A stretch of DNA of 57,103 bases, taken from contig CAMCUN010000018.1 in assembly GCA_945878995.1 (NCBI GenBank), positions 1 to 57,103 of the forward strand, given 5' to 3'. Numbering within the stretch: the first letter of the stretch is position 1; every line of letters starts with the position of its first letter. Origin of the DNA: Polaromonas sp. YR568 (GTDB lineage: Bacteria > Pseudomonadota > Gammaproteobacteria > Burkholderiales > Burkholderiaceae_C). The position numbers and the translations under genes were made by a program. The notes beneath the pieces are model-generated. The model was given only the letters and a program-made list of their open reading frames with translations, did not search any database and was not told the DNA's origin. Below, in pieces: positions 25,703 through 33,630 of the stretch.

Positions 25703-25779
25703 CTGCTGGCCAAGCCAGTCCAACCCAACAGGGATCAATGGCGTCGGCGTTTGCCAAGTTGCAAGGGCTTAAAAAATAA
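25703..25779 (+). pseudogene. Orphan copy of the tex C-terminal coding end
   Basis: Encodes TAGQASPTQQGSMASAFAK and then LQGLKK with a stop, matching the Tex C-terminus with a single Ser-to-Pro change in the last 24 residues. About eight other base differences from the tex copy are all synonymous by eye (for example tct/tcg, ctt/ttg, cag/caa). Sequence upstream of 25703 does not resemble tex. This is therefore a detached gene end from another functional tex allele, not simple decay. Confidence 0.88.
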
Positions 25780-25828
25780 GGCTTGGGCTTTGACGGAGTG
25801 TTGGCTTGTTGAAAAAACGGCCCAAATC
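25703..25828 (+). repeat. tex 3'-end direct repeat, copy B
   Basis: The partner of 24786-24910. It encloses the orphan tex end and about 49 bases after its stop, ending where the promoter of the Phd/VapC module begins. Together the two copies bracket the HigBA-type module as direct repeats about 0.9 kb apart. Confidence 0.9.
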
Positions 25829-25856
25829 TCATAATTCTAGCTAGACTAGACAGAAT
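25806..25856 (+). promoter_or_regulatory. Candidate promoter and operator of phd-vapC
   Basis: TTGTTG (25806-25811) and CATAAT (25830-25835) are 18 nt apart. The -10 box overlaps an imperfect 23-bp palindrome, 25834-25856 (arms attctag... and ...cagaat, 17 of 23 positions symmetric). Phd antitoxins commonly autorepress through such palindromes. The antitoxin ATG is 23 nt downstream with AAGGA in between. Confidence 0.5.
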
Positions 25857-25878
25857 GCCCGTATCGAAAGGACTTCCC

Positions 25879-26196
25879 ATGTCTGAGCCACACACCATCC
25901 CCGCCAGCATGGAGATTGCGTCTGAAAACCTGCCCATCTGGCCGTTGCAAGACGCCAAGAACCGCTTCAGCGCCGTGGTCAAGGCAGCCGCCGCAGGGCA
26001 TGCCCAACTGGTCACGGTGCATGGCGTGCCTGCGGCGGTGGTCATGTCGCCGCTTGAGTTCGAGCGTCTGCGCCAAGGAGTCAGTCCGCAGGGCAGCTTG
26101 TCGTCGGCCTTGCTCAGCCCTTGCCTTGACGAGCCAGAAGCGACGGTTTTTGAGCGTGACCGCCGCAGCAACCCGAACCGAGACTGGGTGCTGTGA
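25879..26196 (+). CDS. Phd/YefM-type antitoxin
   Basis: 105 residues from MSEPHT, chosen because AAGGA lies about 8 nt upstream. WPLQDAKNRFSAVVKAA (about 28-44) and VTVHGVPAAVVMSPLEFERL (about 51-70) are the Phd/YefM DNA-binding and dimerisation signatures. The C-terminal part, rich in Asp/Glu/Arg and ending SNPNRDWVL, is the toxin-binding tail. It overlaps the toxin gene by 4 nt (GTGA). Confidence 0.9.
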   Translation: MSEPHTIPASMEIASENLPIWPLQDAKNRFSAVVKAAAAGHAQLVTVHGVPAAVVMSPLEFERLRQGVSPQGSLSSALLSPCLDEPEATVFERDRRSNPNRDWVL

Positions 26197-26624
26197 GCTT
26201 TTTGCTGGACACCTGCGTGCTGTCTGAATATGTCAAGCGCACTCCCCAGGCTGGGGTGATGCGCTGGCTGGACGCGCAGCCGGAGTCGGCTTTGTTCATC
26301 AGCGCAATCAGCTTGGCCGAGCTCGAAAAAGGCATTTTTAAACTGGCCAGTCAACCCGCCCAAGCCAGTCGCCACGCCACCTTGACGCTCTGGTTGGGCA
26401 AAGTCACTGCTCGTTTTGCCCAGCGCACCTTGCCCGTGGACGCTGCAGTGTGGCGCGCATGGGCGCAGCAAAGCGCAGCGGCAGAGCTGCAAGGCCAGCC
26501 CCTGTCGCCCATGGACGGCTTGATCATGGCCACCGCCCAAAGCCAAGGTTTGAGCCTGGTCACCCGCAACACGGCCGACTTTGTCCGCTTTCCGCAAGTG
26601 GTCAACCCCTGGGCCTTTGAGTGA
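26193..26624 (+). CDS. VapC-type PIN-domain ribonuclease toxin
   Basis: 143 residues starting at GTG. PIN acidic residues are in place: Asp6 in FLLDTCVLSE, Glu43 in SLAELEKGI, Asp near 108 in PMDGLIMATA, and Asp near 129 in NTADFVRF. It should be a magnesium-dependent RNase held inactive by the preceding antitoxin. The 4-nt overlap upstream is typical of such modules. The stop also overlaps the next start by 4 nt, tying a patatin-like gene to this module. Confidence 0.92.
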   Translation: MSFLLDTCVLSEYVKRTPQAGVMRWLDAQPESALFISAISLAELEKGIFKLASQPAQASRHATLTLWLGKVTARFAQRTLPVDAAVWRAWAQQSAAAELQGQPLSPMDGLIMATAQSQGLSLVTRNTADFVRFPQVVNPWAFE

Positions 26625-27697
26625 AAGCTCTGCGCCTTTACGCGGGCCCCAAAGCCCTGGCCCACATTCAGGCCCATGGCCTGTCACCCCAACACATTGC
26701 CACCGTGGCCGGTGCTGCCGGTGGTCCCAAAGGTTTGATCTTGGGGCCTCTTGACCGCTTTATTTTTGGCCAGTGGCTGCCCCAAAGCAACCAAAAAGTG
26801 GACTTGGTGGGCGCCTCCATAGGCGCTTGGCGCATGGCCACGGCCTGCTTGCAGCGCAGTGTGCCAGCCTTTGAGCGCTTGGAGCGCGACTACATTGCCC
26901 AGCATTACGAACTGCAGCCCGGCCAAAAGCGCCCCAGCGCCGAGCAAGTCAGCCGCCAGTTTGGACTGAGCCTGCTCGACTTTTTTGGTGGCCAGGTCCA
27001 AGACCTGCTGCACCACCCCCGCTATCGCCTGCATGTGCTGACCTCGCGCGGTCGCCATGTGTTGGCGCGCGAACACCGCTGGCGCACCCCGCTGGGTTAT
27101 GCCGGGGCTTTTGTCAGCAACGCTTTGCACCGCCCAGCCATGGGCGCCTGGTTGGAACGCGTGGTGTTTTCATCGCCTCTGGACAGCCAGCCTGCGCCTC
27201 TGCCTTTTGGTACGGGCGACTTCAAAACCCGGCACATTGGCCTGAGCGAGGCCAACTTCAACCCCGCCCTGCAGGCCAGCTGCTCCATTCCCTTTGTGTT
27301 GCAAGCCGTGCACGACATTCCGGGCGCGCCGCCCGGCGCCTACTGGGACGGCGGCATCACCGACTACCACCTGCACCTGAACTACCCCTCGGGCATCGTG
27401 CTTTACCCCCACTTTCAGCGCCAGGTCGTGCCCGGCTGGCTGGACAAGGCACTCAAGTGGCGACACAAAGCCACGCCGTTTTTGGACCACATGCTCCTGC
27501 TCGCCCCCGACCCCGCCTGGGTGCAAAGCCTGCCCAACCGCAAACTCCCAGACCGCACCGACTTCACCCGCTACGCCCAAGACTTGCCTGCGCGCGTGGC
27601 TGCTTGGCAATGCGCTGCTGCGGCCAGCCAGCAGCTGGCCGATGAATTTGCGCAGTGGTTGCACAGGCCAGATGTGGGGTTCGTGCAGCCTTTGTAG
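26621..27697 (+). CDS. Patatin-like phospholipase family protein
   Basis: 358 residues, starting at GTG that overlaps the VapC stop. It has the patatin elements: an oxyanion loop GAAGGPKG (31-38), the nucleophile elbow GASIG (64-68, Ser66) and the DGG motif with catalytic Asp in YWDGGITDYH (about 244). These enzymes hydrolyse lipid acyl chains with a Ser-Asp dyad. No signal peptide or membrane helix is seen, so it is cytosolic. It is translationally coupled to the toxin gene, which is unusual. Confidence 0.88.
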   Translation: MKALRLYAGPKALAHIQAHGLSPQHIATVAGAAGGPKGLILGPLDRFIFGQWLPQSNQKVDLVGASIGAWRMATACLQRSVPAFERLERDYIAQHYELQPGQKRPSAEQVSRQFGLSLLDFFGGQVQDLLHHPRYRLHVLTSRGRHVLAREHRWRTPLGYAGAFVSNALHRPAMGAWLERVVFSSPLDSQPAPLPFGTGDFKTRHIGLSEANFNPALQASCSIPFVLQAVHDIPGAPPGAYWDGGITDYHLHLNYPSGIVLYPHFQRQVVPGWLDKALKWRHKATPFLDHMLLLAPDPAWVQSLPNRKLPDRTDFTRYAQDLPARVAAWQCAAAASQQLADEFAQWLHRPDVGFVQPL

Positions 27698-27818
27698 GTG
27701 GCTTTGGCGGTCAGGGGCTCAAACCACCTTTTCTCGCACTCTCAGCACAGGTGCGCAGTTAGATATTGGTAAAGTACAATTTAAAACTAGATTAATTGAT
27801 TTATTGAAATGAAGTCCC

Positions 27819-28391
27819 ATGAAAGCCATTGAAAACCTATTAGAGATGTTGATTTTCAACAGCCGTTGGCTGCTGGCGCCTTTTTATCTTGGGCTGGTGG
27901 CCGGTATTTTTATGTTGTTGGTGAAGTTCCTGCAAGAACTGATCCATGTGATCCCCAATCTTTTCACTTCCAGCGAAAGCGAAGTGGTGCTGGCGGTTTT
28001 GGCCTTGGTGGACCTCTCCTTGGTGGCCAACCTGCTTCTCATTGTGATATTTAGCGGGTACGAAAATTTCGTCTCCAAAATCAACACCAATGGACACGAG
28101 GACAGACCAGAATGGATGGGGCAAGTTGATTTTGCCAGCTTGAAAATCAAAGTGATCGCGTCCATCGTCGCCATTTCTGCGATAGAGTTACTTAAGAGTT
28201 TTGTTAATCTCGACATCATCCTTAAAAGCGGAGGTGACACCCCCGCGATCTGGTCAGAGGCAGATCAGGCTGTTGCATGGAAAGTGGGTATTCATGTTTG
28301 TCTGGTTGTGACTGGTTTGCTCTTTGCCTACATGGACAATGTTTCTGAACGAACCCATGCGCTTAAACGCAAAGGCGAAGCTGAGCATTGA
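27819..28391 (+). CDS. YqhA/UPF0114 family membrane protein
   Basis: 190 residues with three to four membrane helices (about 15-37, 55-80, 108-128, 148-168). FNSRWLLAPFYLGLVAGI and IFSGYENFVSKI are characteristic of the UPF0114 (YqhA) family. The function of the family is not established. The upstream 60 bases are AT-rich and contain TACAAT at 27775-27780 as a possible -10 box. The next small membrane protein gene overlaps its end. Confidence 0.9.
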   Translation: MKAIENLLEMLIFNSRWLLAPFYLGLVAGIFMLLVKFLQELIHVIPNLFTSSESEVVLAVLALVDLSLVANLLLIVIFSGYENFVSKINTNGHEDRPEWMGQVDFASLKIKVIASIVAISAIELLKSFVNLDIILKSGGDTPAIWSEADQAVAWKVGIHVCLVVTGLLFAYMDNVSERTHALKRKGEAEH

Positions 28392-28668
28392 AAGTCCCAC
28401 GTGCGCGGCCACCTTGATGCTGGCGACTGCCGCCGTGTTGGGCGCGTTGCAGGTGCCCGAGGCCGTTCGCTGGATGATTGTGCTGCCCATGGTGGTGTCG
28501 GCCTATGCGTTTTGCGTGGCCACGCCTTTGGCGGCGCTCACGGGCGATCGCGGTTTACAGAGCTCCCAAGGCTGGGGCCAAGTGGTGTACGCCAGCAACA
28601 TGCTGGGCGCGGCGGGCTCGGTGCTGTCGGCGGCGGTGTTTTTGGGGGCTGCGGCGGTGTCGCTGTAA
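28357..28668 (+). CDS. Small three-TM membrane protein, start uncertain
   Basis: Up to 103 residues, with three hydrophobic segments (roughly MLATAAVLGAL, MIVLPMVVSAYAFCVATPLAAL, and the C-terminal NMLGAAGSVLSAAVFLGAAA). The ATG at 28357 overlaps the YqhA-like gene by 35 nt. Other starts in frame are 28324 and 28417. No family is recognised. Codon use looks typical of the surroundings, so it is probably real. Confidence 0.6.
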   Translation: MRLNAKAKLSIESPTCAATLMLATAAVLGALQVPEAVRWMIVLPMVVSAYAFCVATPLAALTGDRGLQSSQGWGQVVYASNMLGAAGSVLSAAVFLGAAAVSL

Positions 28669-28732
28669 GCGCAAGGCGCATGCAGTCGCAAACTTGACTC
28701 CATGCCGCTCGGCTTGGATTTATTATTTGAGC

Positions 28733-29431
28733 ATGATTAAATTCTTTTACAACGTCGCCCCCAACCCCATGAAAGTCGCCTTGCTCCTGGAGGAGTTGGG
28801 CCTGCCTTACGAGGCCATTGCGGTGGACACCCGCAAGGGCGAACAATTCGCCGAGGCTTTCCTGGCCGTCAACCCCAACGCCAAGGTGCCCGCCATCGTC
28901 GATGGTGAAGTGACGATTTTTGACAGCAACGCCATCTTGCTCTACCTGGCCGAGCGCGAGGGTCAGTTCGTTGCCACCGACTTGCGCAGCCCTGCGCGAG
29001 GCCAGATGTTGGCCTGGCTGATGTTTGTGGCCAGCGGCATAGGCCCGTTTTCAGGCCAGTCCGTGCACTTTCGGCACATGGCCCCCGAGCCCAAAGAATA
29101 CGCATTGAACCGCTACGACTTCGAGGCGCACCGCCAATGGGGCGTGATTGAAAAGCACCTGGCCGGCAAAAGCTTCATGGTGGGCGAGGCTTACTCCATT
29201 GTGGACATGGCATTTTGGGGCTGGGCCCGCATGCTGCCGTTTGTGCTGGGCACGGGCGAGGCCACTTGGACGCAGTACCCGAACGTCAAACGCCTGCTCG
29301 ACGCCATCAGCGCACGCCCAGCGGCCCAGCGCGCCGAGGCGCTCAAGACCAAGCACGCTTTTAAAACCGAGATGGATGCGCAAGCCAAGCAGTTCATGTT
29401 TCCGCAAAACGAGCGGCTCAACAAAGCTTGA
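28733..29431 (+). CDS. Glutathione S-transferase (YfcG/YghU-like)
   Basis: 232 residues from MIKFFYNVAPNPMKV. The thioredoxin-like domain (1-80) has NPNAKVPAIVDGEVTIFDSNAILLYLAE, the canonical GST G-site with cis-Pro and the DSxAI motif. The C-terminal helical domain has MVGEAYSIVDMAFWGW. The AP-N-PMKV N-terminus resembles the nu-class disulfide-bond reductases (YfcG-like). It overlaps the following NTF2-like gene by one base (TGATG). Confidence 0.92.
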   Translation: MIKFFYNVAPNPMKVALLLEELGLPYEAIAVDTRKGEQFAEAFLAVNPNAKVPAIVDGEVTIFDSNAILLYLAEREGQFVATDLRSPARGQMLAWLMFVASGIGPFSGQSVHFRHMAPEPKEYALNRYDFEAHRQWGVIEKHLAGKSFMVGEAYSIVDMAFWGWARMLPFVLGTGEATWTQYPNVKRLLDAISARPAAQRAEALKTKHAFKTEMDAQAKQFMFPQNERLNKA

Positions 29432-29832
29432 TGGGCAATGCAAGCCAAACCAGCATGAGCGATCAGACGACCATTGCCCGGGTTGAAGCCTACTTTGCGG
29501 CCGTTGACCGCAAAGACTTGGCTGCCAGCTTGTCCTTTTTTACAAGTGATGCGACCTTCACCATCGCCACCTTCCAAACCACGTTTCGCGGTCGCGACAC
29601 TGAAATTGCAGGGGTGTTTGAGCGGCTTTTCAGTCGCTACGACACCATTTACCACGGCGAGTTTGAGCACTTTGTGGTCTCGCCTGAGCGCATCGCCTCC
29701 CGGTTTGAGGTGAGAAACGGCCGAGCTGGCCAGCCGACGGTGCACAAAAGCAACGCCAATTTCTTCAGGCTCAAGGGCGAGTTGTTCCAAGACGTGTTTG
29801 TCTACATGAGCGGCGACAACTCGCTGGCTTGA
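29431..29832 (+). CDS. NTF2-like/SnoaL-fold protein
   Basis: 133 residues; an internal ATG at 29455 is also possible. The pattern of a small cone-shaped NTF2-like fold is clear: VEAYFAAVDRKDLAASLSFF, then FTSDATFTI, FRGRDTEI and a C-terminal beta-strand pair ending FQDVFVYMSGD. Members act as isomerases, dehydratases or binding proteins. The substrate is unknown. Translation is coupled to the GST. Confidence 0.8.
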   Translation: MGNASQTSMSDQTTIARVEAYFAAVDRKDLAASLSFFTSDATFTIATFQTTFRGRDTEIAGVFERLFSRYDTIYHGEFEHFVVSPERIASRFEVRNGRAGQPTVHKSNANFFRLKGELFQDVFVYMSGDNSLA

Positions 29833-30110
29833 GCGGCCTGCGGTAGGCCTTTAGGACTTCAGGCCTTCAGGCGTCTGCAGGCGCTTTCAATCAGTGGGCC
29901 ATGCGGCGGCAGACTTGACCGACTAAGAACTCGGCAACAAAGCCACTGGCCAACAATAAAGCATCGAATATGACGCCCCCCAACTGAAGGGGAGGGTGCG
30001 GCCAATGCCCAGGCTTGCCCGTTGAACAAGCGAATTCTCTGGCTGCCCTGCCAGTGGACTGACTGCAATGTAAGCTCGCAGACTTTCAGCTCAAATCTAA
30101 TTCCAAACAC

Positions 30111-30899
30111 ATGAAACGCATTTTTTGGGGGCGGCTCATGGCCCTTGTGCTGTGCGCTTTGCCCGCGCTCGCGGTGGCGCACGGCATTTCTGACGAAGAC
30201 CGCCAGCGCATGCTGGACGGGGGCTACTTACAGTACGTGGGCCTGGGCGCCAGCCACATGCTCACAGGCTACGACCACCTGTTGTTTTTGTTCGGTGTGG
30301 TGTTTTTTTTGACCACCTTCAAAGACGTGGCCAAGTTGGTCACCGTGTTCACAGTGGGGCATTGCCTCACGCTGGTGTTCGCCACCTACTACCAAATCAC
30401 CTGGAACTTTTACCTGGTGGACGCCATCATCGCCATCAGCGTCATTTACAAGGGGTTTGACAACAACGGTGGTTTTCAAAAGCATTTGGGCATGAAGTCG
30501 CCCAACGTGTTGATGGCGGTGTTTGCCTTTGGCCTGCTGCACGGTTTTGGCCTGTCCACCCGGTTGCAGCAACTGCCTTTGGGGGACGACCCGGTGGCCA
30601 TGTTGTGGCGCATTTTGAGCTTCAATGTGGGCGTGGAAGTGGGGCAAATCGCTGCCCTGACGGTGATGCTGGGCTTGCTGGCCCTGTGGCGGCATCGCCC
30701 CTCGTTCCAGCGTTTTAGCCAGCTTGCCAACCTGAGCCTGATGTATGCCGGTATTTACCTTTTGTTCACGCAACTGCACGGCTACCAGCACGACAGCGCC
30801 CCGGACAGCTTTCGCTTCCCTGAGCAAGAGCACCGGCATGTGCACGAAGACATGCGCATTGAAAACACCCTCGACGACAGCCGCAACACCTTGAAATGA
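30111..30899 (+). CDS. HupE/UreJ-2 family membrane protein
   Basis: 262 residues. A short cleavable or anchor helix (1-22, ending ALAVAHG) is followed by about six membrane segments. The family landmark is GLGASHMLTGYDHLLFLFGVVF (about 43-64), with several further His residues (VGHCLTLVF, LLHGFGLS). The C-terminal tail is His/Glu-rich (EQEHRHVHEDM). HupE/UreJ proteins are linked to nickel or cobalt uptake, although this second branch is poorly characterised. It heads a three-gene run whose other members also carry many His residues, so metal handling is likely. Confidence 0.85.
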   Translation: MKRIFWGRLMALVLCALPALAVAHGISDEDRQRMLDGGYLQYVGLGASHMLTGYDHLLFLFGVVFFLTTFKDVAKLVTVFTVGHCLTLVFATYYQITWNFYLVDAIIAISVIYKGFDNNGGFQKHLGMKSPNVLMAVFAFGLLHGFGLSTRLQQLPLGDDPVAMLWRILSFNVGVEVGQIAALTVMLGLLALWRHRPSFQRFSQLANLSLMYAGIYLLFTQLHGYQHDSAPDSFRFPEQEHRHVHEDMRIENTLDDSRNTLK

Positions 30900-30928
30900 G
30901 CCATCCCGCCCCACACACGAGCACAACC

Positions 30929-31276
30929 ATGAAAAAAATCTCCCTTATCTTGAGCCTGAGCGCCGCCCTTTGTGCACCCGCCGCATGGGCGGACAAAGGC
31001 GGCAGCTGCCACTTTCACGGCAACAAACCCGCCGCCGAGGCCACCGTGAGCGGCTGCGCGCAGCAGCGCAAAGACGCACTGGTTAAAAGCGGCAAGCTCG
31101 ACGCGGCTTGGAGCGCTTTGAAGCCAGAAAAAATAGAGGCGGTCGAGGGCAAAAAAGGCCAAGAATGGAAGGTGACTTTCAAGGACGCCAGCGCCAAAGA
31201 CAAAACCAAGGCAACGCTCTACATGTTCTTCACCTTGCCAGGCAACTTCATCGCGGCCAACTTCACGGGGCAATAA
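30929..31276 (+). CDS. Small secreted protein with GGSCHFHG motif
   Basis: 115 residues from the ATG at 30929, chosen because it gives a clean Sec signal peptide (MKKISLILSLSAALC...AWA, about 21 residues). The mature N-terminus begins DKGGSCHFHGNKPAAE, with a second Cys about 15 residues later (SGCAQQRK). It may belong to the DUF6488 family (from memory). The CHFH cluster right after the signal peptide looks like a periplasmic metal-binding site. The DMT transporter gene begins immediately after its stop. Confidence 0.78.
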   Translation: MKKISLILSLSAALCAPAAWADKGGSCHFHGNKPAAEATVSGCAQQRKDALVKSGKLDAAWSALKPEKIEAVEGKKGQEWKVTFKDASAKDKTKATLYMFFTLPGNFIAANFTGQ

Positions 31277-32341
31277 GTGAGCCTGGTGCGCAACCATCCT
31301 GCGCTCAAAGGCGGACTGCTGGCTTTGCTGGCTGCCGCCTTGTTCGGGCTGAGCACGCCCATGGTGCAAAGCCTGGGCCAGGGCGTGGGCTCGTTCACCA
31401 CGGCGGCCCTGCTGTATGCGGGCGCAGCCATTGTGGCTTGGGTGCTGAGGCATCCTGCTGCCCGGGAAGCGGGCATTCGTCAAACCGATATGCCCAGGCT
31501 GTTGGCCATGGCGGGCACGGGGGCCGTCATTGGGCCCGTGGCACTGGCATGGGGCCTGCAGCACACCAGCGGCTCCAGTGCTTCTTTGATGCTGACGCTG
31601 GAGGCGGTGTTCACCGCTGTGCTGGCTTGGCGCTGGTACGGCGAGACCTTGGACAAGCGCGTCACCACGGCGGTACTTCTGATGCTGCTGGGTGGTGCGG
31701 TGTTGGTGCTGGAGCAAGGCGCAGCCGGCCAAGTGCAGCTCTTGGGCTTGCTGGCCGTGATGCTGGCCACGCTGGCCTGGGGGGTGGACAACACGCTCTC
31801 ACGCGGCGTGGCCGACCGGGACCCTGGCCAGGTGGTACTGGTCAAAGCGACCCTGGGCGTGGCCTGCACAGCCACCTTGGCCTTGCTCTTTCACGAGCCG
31901 CTTCCACCTGTGGCCAAAGCACTGGGTTTGCTGGCCGTGGGCGCCACGGGCTACGGCCTGAGCTTGCGGTTTTACCTGCTGGCGCAGCGCTCCTTTGGGG
32001 CGGCCCGCACGGGCTCTGTGTTTGCGTTTGCCCCTTTCATGGGTGCTGCGGGCGCATTTGCCTTGGGCGACCGCTCGGGCACTTGGTGGATGGTGGGCGC
32101 AGGTGCGCTGATGCTGCTGGGCGTGGCGCTGCACCTGATGGAGTCACATTCCCACGAGCACACCCATGACGAGATGGCGCATGAACATGCCCACAGCCAT
32201 GACGATGGGCACCATGACCACACCCATGAGGGCATGCACGATGCAAAGTCCACAGGCACGCACAGCCACTGGCACCGGCATGAACGCCTCACCCATGCCC
32301 ACGCGCATGTGCCCGACGCTCACCATGGACACACGCATTGA
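31277..32341 (+). CDS. DMT (EamA) transporter with long His-rich tail
   Basis: 354 residues, starting at GTG directly after the preceding TAA. There are ten membrane segments in two EamA repeats (about 10-135 and 145-285), for example LLALLAAALFGLSTPMVQ. A cytoplasmic or periplasmic tail (about 290-354) contains more than twenty His residues among Asp/Glu, such as HSHEHTHDEMAHEHAHSHDD. Most DMT proteins export small metabolites; such a tail suggests zinc, nickel or cobalt binding. With the HupE-like protein and the small CHFH protein it forms a likely metal-transport operon. Confidence 0.85.
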   Translation: MSLVRNHPALKGGLLALLAAALFGLSTPMVQSLGQGVGSFTTAALLYAGAAIVAWVLRHPAAREAGIRQTDMPRLLAMAGTGAVIGPVALAWGLQHTSGSSASLMLTLEAVFTAVLAWRWYGETLDKRVTTAVLLMLLGGAVLVLEQGAAGQVQLLGLLAVMLATLAWGVDNTLSRGVADRDPGQVVLVKATLGVACTATLALLFHEPLPPVAKALGLLAVGATGYGLSLRFYLLAQRSFGAARTGSVFAFAPFMGAAGAFALGDRSGTWWMVGAGALMLLGVALHLMESHSHEHTHDEMAHEHAHSHDDGHHDHTHEGMHDAKSTGTHSHWHRHERLTHAHAHVPDAHHGHTH

Positions 32342-32479
32342 GGCTCCTTTGAGGCACCTTTGCGGCCGGCCGCTCATTGCTGCGTTCATTTTCTTGCCAG
32401 CTGATATCAGGCACGTCATTGGGCATATCGGGGTGGCGTCTGAGCCACCTCACACTCAGCAATAGCGACACCAGCCAAA

Positions 32480-33562
32480 ATGTCTCCCATGTTTTTTATT
32501 TCGCCCTTTATCGCCTATCCCTTGCTGAGCGCGCTGGTGCTGTCCAGCAGTTTGCTGTGGCCCAACCAAGCGGTGCTTTTATGGCTGGCCGTGCCCGCCC
32601 TGGTGTTGGCTGTGGTCAGCTCGGTCCACCATGCCGAGGTGATTGCCCACAAGGTGGGCGAGCCCTACGGCACCTTGGTCTTGGCCTTGGCGGTGACGGT
32701 CATAGAGGTGGCACTGGTGTTGTCGATGATGTTGGCCGGTGGGGCCAATGCCGCGACTGTGCCTCGAGACACCATCTACGCCGCGGTCATGATCATTTGC
32801 AACGGCGTGGTGGGGGTTTGTTTGCTGGCGGGCGGGCTGCGCCACAAAGAGCAGATCTTTCGCATCGAAGGCACGGGCTCAGGGCTGGCCGCCTTGGTCG
32901 TCATGTCGACCCTGGTGTTGGTGCTGCCCAGCTTGACCACCAGCGCGCCGGGGGCGAATTACACGGACTCGCAACTGATTTTTGTGGCGACCGGGTCCTT
33001 GGTGCTGTGGCTGGTGTTTGTGTTTATCCAAACCGTGCGCCATAGAGATTATTTTTTACCGGCCCAAGATGCCGCCGACGAAGCGGTGCATGCCGCACCG
33101 CCCAGCCACCAACAGGCCTGGCTGAGTTTTGCTTTGCTGCTTGTGGCCTTGGTGAGCGTGGTGGGCTTGGCCAAAATTTTGTCGCCGTCCTTAGAGTCAC
33201 TGGTTCGCAGTTGGCAGGCGCCCACAGCCGTGGTGGGCACCCTGATTGCGATCATCGTCTTGGCGCCTGAGACCTGGGCGGCTTTTCGTGCAGCCCGGGC
33301 CAATCGCCTTCAAACCAGCATGAACCTGGCCATTGGCTCGGCCCTGGCGTCCATTGGCCTGACCATTCCCTTGGTGGTATTGGCTGCGGTGTGGCTGGAC
33401 TTGCCGCTGACCCTGGGCCTGGACCCCAAAGACATGGCGCTCTTGGTGCTGACCTTCATGGTGGGGGGCATCACGCTGGCCTCAGGGCGCACCAACATGA
33501 TGCAAGGCGCCATTCATTTGGTGGTGTTTGCAGCGTTTTTGTTTTTGACTTTCGTTCCCTAG
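32480..33562 (+). CDS. ChaA-type cation/proton antiporter
   Basis: A 360-residue polytopic protein with two homologous halves of the Ca2+/cation antiporter superfamily. The first alpha repeat includes HHAEVIAHKVGEPYGTLVLALAVTVIE (about 50-77). The second includes LIAIIVLAPETWAAFRAARANRLQTSMNLAIGSALASIGL (about 255-295), with conserved acidic residues (VIE, PET). ChaA relatives exchange Ca2+, Na+ or K+ for protons across the inner membrane. It is the last plus-strand gene before a convergent dehydrogenase gene. Confidence 0.88.
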   Translation: MSPMFFISPFIAYPLLSALVLSSSLLWPNQAVLLWLAVPALVLAVVSSVHHAEVIAHKVGEPYGTLVLALAVTVIEVALVLSMMLAGGANAATVPRDTIYAAVMIICNGVVGVCLLAGGLRHKEQIFRIEGTGSGLAALVVMSTLVLVLPSLTTSAPGANYTDSQLIFVATGSLVLWLVFVFIQTVRHRDYFLPAQDAADEAVHAAPPSHQQAWLSFALLLVALVSVVGLAKILSPSLESLVRSWQAPTAVVGTLIAIIVLAPETWAAFRAARANRLQTSMNLAIGSALASIGLTIPLVVLAAVWLDLPLTLGLDPKDMALLVLTFMVGGITLASGRTNMMQGAIHLVVFAAFLFLTFVP

Positions 33563-33563
33563 C

Positions 33564-33616
33564 GGGTCACCCCCTGTTTTTCACTGCGGTGAAAAGCAAA
33601 GGGGTGATGCAGACCC
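33564..33616. terminator. Bidirectional hairpin between convergent genes
   Basis: Nested perfect stems: gggt/accc outside, tcacccc (33567-33573) with ggggtga (33601-33607), and ttttcac (33578-33584) with gtgaaaa (33589-33595) around a tgcg loop. It lies immediately after the chaA-like stop and before the end of the minus-strand dehydrogenase gene. It probably ends transcription, or stabilises the 3' ends, from both sides. Confidence 0.65.
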
Positions 33617-33630
33617 ATGACTGATCCGCT

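Noticed and set aside
30000..30110. Zur box or B12/nickel riboswitch upstream of the HupE-like operon
   Set aside because: No AT-rich Zur-like palindrome and no B12-box-like motif was visible in the spacer.
29859..30182. Possible minus-strand gene fragment in the spacer before the HupE-like gene
   Set aside because: A second frame on this strand gives a short plausible-looking hydrophobic peptide, but it lacks a start, a ribosome site and any recognised family.
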